A DNA stretch of 5,399 nucleotides from Bacteroidales bacterium. Lineage in GTDB: Bacteria > Bacteroidota > Bacteroidia > Bacteroidales > Dysgonomonadaceae. The first letter of the stretch is position 1. Each line of letters starts with the position of its first letter. Shown one piece after another: positions 1-5,399 of this stretch. Made by a program: the position numbers and the translations under genes. The notes beneath the pieces are model-generated. The model did not search any database, was not told the origin of the DNA, and was given only the letters and a program-made list of their open reading frames with translations. The stretch spans positions 1 to 5,399 of the forward strand of contig DUUR01000174.1 in assembly GCA_012841425.1 (NCBI GenBank). The letters run 5' to 3'.

Positions 1-254
1 AAGGTTATCAACTAACAGGTTCTGAGGAATGCCTAGCTTGGTTTGAAAAATTGCATGACTACACTTGGAAACATTTTAAAGATCCTGAACATCCTGAATG
101 GTGGGGATATTTAAACAGAGAAGGTGAAGTTTTGCTAGATCTTAAAGGTGGAAAATGGAAGGGTTGCTTCCATGTGCCTAGGGGACTTTACCAATGCTGG
201 AAGATATTAGAAGAGATTAATTATTCAAAGGAAAAAAATTTATCGGAAAACTGA
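1..254 (+). CDS. nanE: N-acylglucosamine 2-epimerase, C-terminal part (5' end outside window)
   Basis: This is the last 83 codons of an AGE/renin-binding-protein family epimerase, a cytoplasmic (alpha/alpha)6-barrel enzyme that interconverts N-acetylmannosamine and N-acetylglucosamine in sialic acid breakdown. The first full codon is at base 3 and the frame is open to the window edge. The residues before the TTG at 51 ([17 protein letters not shown]) read as natural family sequence, so that TTG is not the start and the gene begins upstream. Visible hallmarks are the segment [19 protein letters not shown] and then [19 protein letters not shown]. The KGCFHVPR block (162-182) is typical of GlcNAc/ManNAc epimerases such as mammalian renin-binding protein; its His and Arg correspond to catalytic residues of characterised AGEs. 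Cellobiose 2-epimerases end differently, with a KCPYHN-type motif. The stop at 252-254 lies 65 bases before the SusC-like gene on the same strand, consistent with one operon. The family is nearly certain. The nanE symbol rests on family and context. Confidence 0.88.
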   Translation, partial: GYQLTGSEECLAWFEKLHDYTWKHFKDPEHPEWWGYLNREGEVLLDLKGGKWKGCFHVPRGLYQCWKILEEINYSKEKNLSEN

Positions 255-319
255 ATCTTCTTCCCTTGTATAATTAATTTTTAGAAAATTATAGTCAGAA
301 AATAAAACTATGTTACTAA
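255..319 (+). other. AT-rich intercistronic gap, epimerase to SusC-like porter
   Basis: This 65-base spacer holds no RNA gene or strong terminator. A 7-bp, AT-only inverted repeat (275-281 with 285-291, 3-base loop) is too weak to call a terminator. No good match to the Bacteroidetes promoter (TTTG at -33 and TAnnTTTG at -7, about 20 bases apart) was found, although TATAAT occurs at 269-274. The simplest reading is read-through from the epimerase gene into the transporter pair. A 6-codon ATG reading frame (310-330) crosses into the start region of the next gene. Confidence 0.5.
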
Positions 320-3300
320 TTGAGAAATGAAAATTCTAAAAACAAAAAAACAGCTAAGGGATGGCTTTTAAGTCTATTCCTTATTCTAAGCTCCATCTCA
401 CTATATTCACAAAACATAACAGTGAGTGGAACCGTTACTGATAACGTGTTCAAAGAACCTCTAATTGGAGTAACTATTGTAATTGAAGGTACTTCTGATG
501 GAACAGTAACTGATATTGATGGGAACTACACTATAGACAATGTTCCATCTAATGGAAATCTTGTAGCCTCATATGTTGGGATGCAACCTCAAACCATTTC
601 GGTTGCTGGAAGAAAAACGATAGATATAGTACTACGTGAAGACTCGGAACTACTAGAAGAGGTGGTTGTAACTGGTTATGGCGGCACACAGCTTCGTAGT
701 AAATTAACTAACTCTATCGCTAAGGTGTCTGAAGAAACACTCACTGTGGGTGTTTTCTCAAATCCTGCTCAAGCGCTTTCAGGTGCTGTATCTGGTCTTA
801 GAGTAATACAATCTTCGGGTAATCCAGGATCAACTCCACAAATTGTGCTTAGAGGTGGGACTAATCTTGATGGTTCTGGTTCGCCACTAGTTATGGTTGA
901 TGGACAATTAAGATCAAGCTTAAGTGATATAAACCCTGCGGACATTGAATCTATGGAGGTACTTAAGGATGCGGGTGCAACAGCACTTTATGGAGCTCGT
1001 GCAAGTAATGGTGTAATTCTTGTTACAACAAAAAGCGGCAAGGCTGGTCAACGCTCAATCAATCTATCTGCTAAGTTAGGGTTTAATTATGTGAATAATC
1101 CTTATACTTTCTTGGGTGTTGAAGATTACATAACCTATCAAAGAAATGCATATAACAACACACCTTGGGCACCCAAAGACAATCTTAATGCGGCTAATCC
1201 ACTTGGTACAGGTAACGTATACAATGAAAGAATGGTATGGAATCTAATGAATCTGAATGATGAAAACAGATTCCTACTTGATAAAGGCTGGAAATCTATG
1301 ACCGATCCTATCAACTCTAATAATACATTAATCTATAGAGATACAGATATAGCTAAATACAGCTTTGTTGACCCGTCTTTAACTCAAGATTACAACCTTA
1401 ATATGTCTGGCGGTAACGATAGGGGCACATATTATGCAGGTATCGGTTACAACCACTCAGAAGGTCTACCAATTACCCCTTTCTACGAAAGAGTCAGTTT
1501 TGTTTTAAATGGCAGCTACAAAGTCACTGATTGGTTAACAAGTAAGTCAAACTTCAACTATAACCGTGCAAACTGGAATTCTATGCCCCCAACACAAACA
1601 AGTGAGGCAAACTATTTCGGACGTATACAATCTATTCCTCCAACTGCTCGTTTTGAAGATGAAGATGGAAATATGCTTCTAGGCGCAAACTCTGGTGATG
1701 GAAATCAATCATATCAAGCTCATAGGTTTATGAGGGATAATCAGACAGATAAGTTTACAATGATTCAGTCATTTGAAGCAAAGTTCTTGAGAGATTTTAC
1801 CGCTAGAGCATCTGCGCAATGGTATTATGACGAAGGATTTTATGAATCATTTAATCGCGATTACGAAACCACTCCAGGGAACTGGAATAGAACTAGAAGC
1901 ACATCAGCGCAATTTGATAGAAGCTTATCTCAGACATACAATGCTACAATCAACTATAACAAACTTATTGCAGGAAAACATAGTATAGACGCACTTCTTG
2001 GAACGGAGTATTTTGACAGACACAACAAAGGTTTTAGCGCCTCAGGTAGAAATGCTCCAACAGATGACTTCTGGGATCTTGGACTAACAGACACTGGAGA
2101 AAATATGCGTGGCATAGATTCATGGCACTCGCAATATCGTATTTTATCATATTTTGGTCGTGCTAATTACGACTATTTAGGAAAATATCTTCTTTCAGCC
2201 GTGTTCCGTCATGATGGTTACTCGTCTTTATTAGGAGATAATCGTTGGGGTTTCTTCCCAGGTATGTCTGCAGGATGGATTTTTGGATATGAAGATTTTG
2301 TAAAAGAGAATCTCCCTGCACTTTCTTTTGGTAAATTACGTACTAGTTTTGGTGTTAATGGTAATGCCAGTGGTATAGGAGCTTATACTCTTCAGGGATC
2401 ATATAACCCACAGACTTATAACGGTCGCACAGGGTTCTTGATTGGTACTCTTCCTAATCCGTCGCTCAGATGGGAAAAGACTCGCACGTTCGAGGTAGGT
2501 GTTGATGTTAGTTTTTTCGAAAACAGACTAAATGCAAACATGACTTACTATAACCGTTTAACAATGGATAAATATGCATCGTTTGCACTACCTTCTACAA
2601 CTGGATTCTCTTCTATCACAAATAACAACGGTGAATTCCGAAATAAAGGTTTTGAGTTTGAACTATCTGGAAGAGTTATCAGAACTGAAGACTTTAGTTG
2701 GAATATGAGTGGTAATGTCACATATAACAAAAATATTATCGTATCTCTACCAGATAACGGATTAGAAAGAAATCGACAAGGCGGTTCTCAAATTTATACT
2801 GGCAATGGAGATGAAACAATCTTTGTAGGTGGTTATCAAGAAGGTCAGGAACCAGGACTACTTGTAGGTTACAAGTTTGATGGAATATATAAGAGTGTGG
2901 ATGAGATTCCGGGTAATCTTGTTGTCCAAACTGGAAATGACCAGGGAAAATATCAGTATGGCCCTGATGCTTATAACGCACTAACCGATGCTCAAAAAGC
3001 AAATGCCATACTTATAGAACCGGGTGATGCCAAATGGAGAGATATTAATGAAGATGGAGTGATTGACAATTTTGATCGTGTTGAAATTGGTAATACAACG
3101 CCTCGCTGGACAGGTGGATTTAATACTAATTTAAAATACAAGAATTTCTCAATATATGGCAGATTCGACTTTGGATTAGGATTCTGGACCTATGATAACG
3201 CAAGACCATGGTTCCTTGGAAATATGCAAGGTACTTATAATACAACTACAGATGTATTTAACACCTGGACACCGGATAATCCAAATGCTAAATTTCCACG

Positions 3301-3598
3301 CTATGTATGGGCCGATCAACTTGGTACAGGTAACTTAAATCGCTCATCTACTCTATTTGCTCATAGGGGAGACTATTTGGCTTTCCGTGAAATTTCTCTT
3401 TCGTATTCACTGCCACAAACGATAGCAGATAAATTATATATGCAGTCAATGAATGTTTCTGTAACTGGTCAGAATCTTGGCTACTTAACAGCTGCACCTG
3501 TTGCTAATCCGGAAAGAGCTTACGGAGCCGGAGTTGCAAGTGGTACTGGATATGGTTTACCAAGAACTTTATTATTTGGTATTAACGTCACATTTTAA
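320..3598 (+). CDS. nanO: SusC/RagA-family TonB-dependent outer-membrane porter, probable sialic acid transporter NanO
   Basis: This is a complete 1092-residue SusC-like porter, a normal length for the family. It forms the 22-strand outer-membrane barrel that imports a glycan ligand using TonB-ExbBD energy. In order: a signal peptide (hydrophobic stretch about 14-28, likely cut near SLYSQ at 27-31); a carboxypeptidase-regulatory-like domain (about 33-107, starting ITVSGTVTD); a TonB-box-like EEVVVTGYG (113-121); a plug domain (about 125-240) with the family block SMEVLKDAGATALYGARASN (211-230); then the barrel. A calcium-loop-like DINEDGVIDNFD lies at 908-919, as is common in SusC proteins. 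The chain ends in VTF, and a terminal aromatic residue is usual for Bam-assembled barrels. The partner SusD gene follows after 24 bases. Sialic acid as substrate is inferred from the adjacent epimerase and general resemblance to NanO, not from known specificity residues. The start is TTG at 320, because a stop (TAA 317-319) lies directly upstream and no in-frame ATG precedes the signal peptide. The true start may instead involve ATG 327 (see that entry). Confidence 0.93.
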   Translation: MRNENSKNKKTAKGWLLSLFLILSSISLYSQNITVSGTVTDNVFKEPLIGVTIVIEGTSDGTVTDIDGNYTIDNVPSNGNLVASYVGMQPQTISVAGRKTIDIVLREDSELLEEVVVTGYGGTQLRSKLTNSIAKVSEETLTVGVFSNPAQALSGAVSGLRVIQSSGNPGSTPQIVLRGGTNLDGSGSPLVMVDGQLRSSLSDINPADIESMEVLKDAGATALYGARASNGVILVTTKSGKAGQRSINLSAKLGFNYVNNPYTFLGVEDYITYQRNAYNNTPWAPKDNLNAANPLGTGNVYNERMVWNLMNLNDENRFLLDKGWKSMTDPINSNNTLIYRDTDIAKYSFVDPSLTQDYNLNMSGGNDRGTYYAGIGYNHSEGLPITPFYERVSFVLNGSYKVTDWLTSKSNFNYNRANWNSMPPTQTSEANYFGRIQSIPPTARFEDEDGNMLLGANSGDGNQSYQAHRFMRDNQTDKFTMIQSFEAKFLRDFTARASAQWYYDEGFYESFNRDYETTPGNWNRTRSTSAQFDRSLSQTYNATINYNKLIAGKHSIDALLGTEYFDRHNKGFSASGRNAPTDDFWDLGLTDTGENMRGIDSWHSQYRILSYFGRANYDYLGKYLLSAVFRHDGYSSLLGDNRWGFFPGMSAGWIFGYEDFVKENLPALSFGKLRTSFGVNGNASGIGAYTLQGSYNPQTYNGRTGFLIGTLPNPSLRWEKTRTFEVGVDVSFFENRLNANMTYYNRLTMDKYASFALPSTTGFSSITNNNGEFRNKGFEFELSGRVIRTEDFSWNMSGNVTYNKNIIVSLPDNGLERNRQGGSQIYTGNGDETIFVGGYQEGQEPGLLVGYKFDGIYKSVDEIPGNLVVQTGNDQGKYQYGPDAYNALTDAQKANAILIEPGDAKWRDINEDGVIDNFDRVEIGNTTPRWTGGFNTNLKYKNFSIYGRFDFGLGFWTYDNARPWFLGNMQGTYNTTTDVFNTWTPDNPNAKFPRYVWADQLGTGNLNRSSTLFAHRGDYLAFREISLSYSLPQTIADKLYMQSMNVSVTGQNLGYLTAAPVANPERAYGAGVASGTGYGLPRTLLFGINVTF
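327..350 (+). other. Alternative out-of-frame start plus A7 run in the SusC-like gene
   Basis: ATG at 327-329 opens a frame reading MKILKTKKQLRDGF and then stops. It is one base out of register with the porter. The offset sits at the run of seven A (344-350): with eight A, this ATG would lead straight into the porter as MKILKTKKTAKGWLLSLF, a very typical basic n-region for a Bacteroidales SusC signal peptide. As the sequence stands, only the TTG at 320 gives a full signal peptide. Possible explanations are genuine TTG initiation, a homopolymer sequencing error, or slippage or phase variation at the A run. The sequence alone does not decide between them. Confidence 0.45.
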
Positions 3599-3622
3599 TA
3601 AACAAAAGAAGAATTCAATATT

Positions 3623-5236
3623 ATGAAGATTTCAAAAATAACAATATTTTCGAGTTTGCTGATGTTGCTTTTTGCAGCAACTAACACATCATGCAGCGAC
3701 TCACTGGATCTTGGTCCAATAGACTATTACGGAAGTGAATCATATTGGAAAACAGAGGCACATGCCGAAGGATATATAGATGGTATTCACAAACATTTAA
3801 GAGATGCAGCTTGGCAACACACTATCGTATTTGGTGAGTTACGTGGAGGACACTACATCACCGGCACTAGTGGTGATGGATCATCTGTATCTGGAGGATC
3901 TATTGCAGGTCAGAACTTTGACGCTAATAACACAGGAGTTTCAAAGTTTGGAGATTTATATGGTAGAATTACCAATCTTAATCTTTTTATAACAAGAGTC
4001 ACAGATGCTGATTACATGGGAGAAGAAAAGAAAAATTATTTTCTAGGTATGGTTCATGGGTTAAGAGCTTTCTATTATTTCGACCTATATCGTATCTATG
4101 GAGGTGTTCCTCTAAGACTGGGTGTTGAAGTTATTGATGGTGAGCTAGATCCCACACAACTATATATGCCTCGTGCAACTCCGGCAGAAGTGATGGCTCA
4201 AATTAAAGATGATTTGCAAAAATCTTTAAACTATTTTGGCAACGTAAACAACTTCAATCCATACGGTATGGGTAGTAAAGTTTATTGGAACAAAGCCGCA
4301 ACAGAATCTCTTATAGGTGAAGTTTATTTATGGAATTCAAAAGTAAGCACTGGCAACAATACGGCAAATGAAGCAGACCTGTCGGTTGCTAAACAGCACT
4401 TATTAAACGTTGTAAACAACTATGGTCTAAGCTTGCAGGATAACTTTACAGATGTTTTTGATGCTAGAAATAAAGCAAATAGTGAAATAATATTTGCAAT
4501 CCGTTTTGCTGAAGGTGAAGCAACAAACGGTTTTGGACAATATGTTTATAATATCGGCACAGGACAAACAACAAATAGCTCTTATTTGGAAGATGGTTCT
4601 CTGTTTGTAGACCCCCTACAGGTAGCTGGTTCAGGTTCGATGCAGAGATATGAATACAAAGAAGAACTCTTCCGTTTATTTGATATAGAAGACAACAGAC
4701 GTGATGGGACATTCCTTGCGGCATATACAAAAGACGATGAAGGCAACCTTGTGTATAGAGGTACTCATGTACGTAAAAACATTGGCCTTATAAATAACAG
4801 CAACATTAGAGTATGGATTGGGGATATGGTTTTCTACAGACTATCATGGGTTTATCTAACTTTAGCTGAAATTGCTAATATGGAAGGCGATAACGATAAA
4901 GTTGAAGAATATATCAATCTTGTGCGTGAGCGTGCTTATGGTGAAAATTGGGCACCTGAATTTGAATTTGAAGCTGGCGATTTTACAACAAACGAACTTG
5001 CTATCCTTGCTGAAAAGGATAAAGAGTTTGTTCAGGAAGGACAACGCTGGTGGGATTTGCGACGTATGACATTGACAAAAGGTGGCAAGCCATTAGTTTT
5101 CACACAACAGGCTAGTTTTAATGGAGTGCCTATTCTTAATGAATCTACTGAAGCACACAAAGTATTATGGCCACTCGACAGGGGTCTACTCGACAACGAT
5201 GACGCTTTAGAACAGACTCCAGATTACGAAAAATAA
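3623..5236 (+). CDS. nanU: SusD/RagB-family surface lipoprotein, probable sialic acid-binding NanU
   Basis: This is a complete 537-residue SusD-like protein, the usual size. It is a surface lipoprotein that caps the SusC barrel and helps capture the ligand. The signal peptide (hydrophobic core about 8-19) ends in a lipobox-like NTSC with the lipidated Cys at 24. Acidic residues follow it (CSDSLDLGP), as expected of surface-exported Bacteroidetes lipoproteins. Family hallmarks are the N-terminal DYYGSESYWKTEAHAEGY region, GLRAFYYFDLYRIYGGVP (146-163, TPR-like helix), the VFYRLSWVYLTLAEIANMEG helix, EKDKEFVQEGQRWWDLRRM (464-482) and the C-terminal KVLWPLDRGLLDND (513-526). The ATG at 3623 is preceded by a purine-rich AAAAGAAGAA (3603-3612), and the gap to the porter stop is only 24 bases, so the two are surely co-transcribed. 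The SusD family is certain. NanU identity and sialic acid binding are inferred from the neighbouring epimerase. No ligand-contact residues could be assigned by eye. Confidence 0.93.
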   Translation: MKISKITIFSSLLMLLFAATNTSCSDSLDLGPIDYYGSESYWKTEAHAEGYIDGIHKHLRDAAWQHTIVFGELRGGHYITGTSGDGSSVSGGSIAGQNFDANNTGVSKFGDLYGRITNLNLFITRVTDADYMGEEKKNYFLGMVHGLRAFYYFDLYRIYGGVPLRLGVEVIDGELDPTQLYMPRATPAEVMAQIKDDLQKSLNYFGNVNNFNPYGMGSKVYWNKAATESLIGEVYLWNSKVSTGNNTANEADLSVAKQHLLNVVNNYGLSLQDNFTDVFDARNKANSEIIFAIRFAEGEATNGFGQYVYNIGTGQTTNSSYLEDGSLFVDPLQVAGSGSMQRYEYKEELFRLFDIEDNRRDGTFLAAYTKDDEGNLVYRGTHVRKNIGLINNSNIRVWIGDMVFYRLSWVYLTLAEIANMEGDNDKVEEYINLVRERAYGENWAPEFEFEAGDFTTNELAILAEKDKEFVQEGQRWWDLRRMTLTKGGKPLVFTQQASFNGVPILNESTEAHKVLWPLDRGLLDNDDALEQTPDYEK

Positions 5237-5257
5237 ACTTTTCATTATTAAACACTA

Positions 5258-5304
5258 ATCCAAAGATGGCGATATATTTTTCTATATTATCGCTATCTTT
5301 GGAT
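5258..5304 (+). terminator. Strong 17-bp hairpin after the SusD-like gene; probable terminator or attenuator
   Basis: The arms 5258-5274 (ATCCAAAGATGGCGATA) and 5288-5304 (TATCGCTATCTTTGGAT) pair over 17 bp. All pairs are Watson-Crick except one G-U wobble in RNA (G at 5268 with T at 5294), and the loop is 13 bases. It starts 22 bases after the SusD-like stop and is followed by AATTTTAATT, a short and interrupted T tract. The geometry suits an intrinsic terminator, or a partial one that lowers transcription of the downstream gene or protects the 3' end of the transporter mRNA. The weak U tract leaves full termination uncertain. Confidence 0.75.
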
Positions 5305-5331
5305 AATTTTAATTGAACTAATAAATCTCTT

Positions 5332-5399
5332 ATGCACCATTCTTATAATAGATTTACTTTACTTTTTTTAGTAATTTCTTTTACATTTTCGCTCTTTGC
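5332..5399 (+). CDS. Start of an exported protein, signal peptide only (3' end outside window)
   Basis: ATG at 5332 opens a frame that stays open to the window edge, reading MHHSYNRFTLLFLVISFT and then FSLF, with the next codon starting GC (Ala). This has a short polar n-region with one Arg, followed by a hydrophobic core of about 15 residues, as in a Sec signal peptide; SLFA would suit a cleavage region. No Cys lipobox is visible before the edge. The gene lies 95 bases after the SusD-like stop, beyond the hairpin, on the same strand. In nan loci of Bacteroidales this position often holds secreted sialidase, sialate O-acetylesterase or hexosaminidase genes, so one of these is a reasonable guess. 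Nothing in these 22 codons identifies the product. Confidence 0.62.
   Translation, partial: MHHSYNRFTLLFLVISFTFSLF

Noticed and set aside
51..254. Stand-alone 67-residue protein starting at TTG 51
   Set aside because: The frame is open upstream to the window edge and the upstream codons read as family sequence, so this is an internal part of the truncated epimerase.
275..291. Inverted repeat TAATTTT / AAAATTA as a terminator after the epimerase gene
   Set aside because: It is only 7 AT pairs with a 3-base loop and no T run after it; such repeats are expected by chance in AT-rich spacers.
264..300. Promoter for the SusC-like gene (CTTG at 265-268 with TATAGTCA at 290-297, or TATAAT at 269-274)
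   Set aside because: The Bacteroidetes -7 match is poor and TATAAT alone is not informative in this phylum; a short same-strand gap favours read-through.
2548..3002. Two minus-strand open frames (2548-2730 and 2736-3002)
   Set aside because: They lie antisense inside the barrel region of the SusC-like gene, have no recognisable domain, and are explained as shadows of the real coding frame.
3804..3992. Plus-strand 62-residue frame within the SusD-like gene
   Set aside because: It lies in another frame of a well-supported gene and its composition is not protein-like for any known family.
4464..5069. Minus-strand frames 4464-4730 and 4862-5044, and plus-strand frame 4872-5069
   Set aside because: All overlap the conserved SusD C-terminal half in other frames and show no independent start signals or motifs.
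5298..5329. Promoter for the last gene (TTTG at 5298-5301 and TAAATCTC at 5322-5329)
   Set aside because: The spacing is plausible but the -7 element matches weakly, the -33 element lies inside the hairpin arm, and the predicted transcript start would fall at or beyond the ATG.
1..5399. CRISPR arrays, insertion sequences, tRNA or rRNA genes
   Set aside because: No regularly spaced direct repeats, transposase-like frames, terminal inverted repeats or cloverleaf-like sequences were seen; the window is almost fully occupied by four ordinary genes.

Overview
The window looks like Bacteroidota DNA, most likely Bacteroidales. It is AT-rich and carries a complete SusC/SusD pair (a TonB-dependent outer-membrane porter and its surface lipoprotein partner), an arrangement diagnostic of that phylum. 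Every gene seen is on the + strand.

Layout: (1) 1-254 is the 3' end of an N-acylglucosamine 2-epimerase (AGE/renin-binding-protein family, NanE-like), cut by the window edge. (2) 255-319 is a 65-base AT-rich gap with no convincing promoter. (3) 320-3598 is a SusC/RagA-family porter whose start is ambiguous: a TTG is in frame, while a better-looking ATG at 327 is out of frame by one base before an A7 run. (4) 3623-5236 is a SusD-family lipoprotein, 24 bases downstream. (5) 5237-5331 is a gap with a strong 17-bp hairpin, probably a terminator or attenuator. (6) 5332 to the edge is the first 22 codons of another exported protein.

The best functional reading is a sialic-acid (nan) utilisation locus of the kind known in Bacteroides fragilis and Tannerella forsythia. 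In it, NanO (SusC-like) and NanU (SusD-like) capture and import sialic acid across the outer membrane. After cytoplasmic cleavage by the lyase NanL, NanE converts ManNAc to GlcNAc. The family calls (SusC, SusD, AGE) come directly from the sequence and are firm. The sialic-acid assignment of the transporter pair is inferred, mainly from the epimerase tail next to it. The secreted gene beginning at 5332 would fit a sialidase, sialate O-acetylesterase or hexosaminidase, but only its signal peptide is visible.

I see no previously undescribed system here. The points most worth checking are the frame conflict at the porter's start and the hairpin that separates the transporter pair from the next gene.
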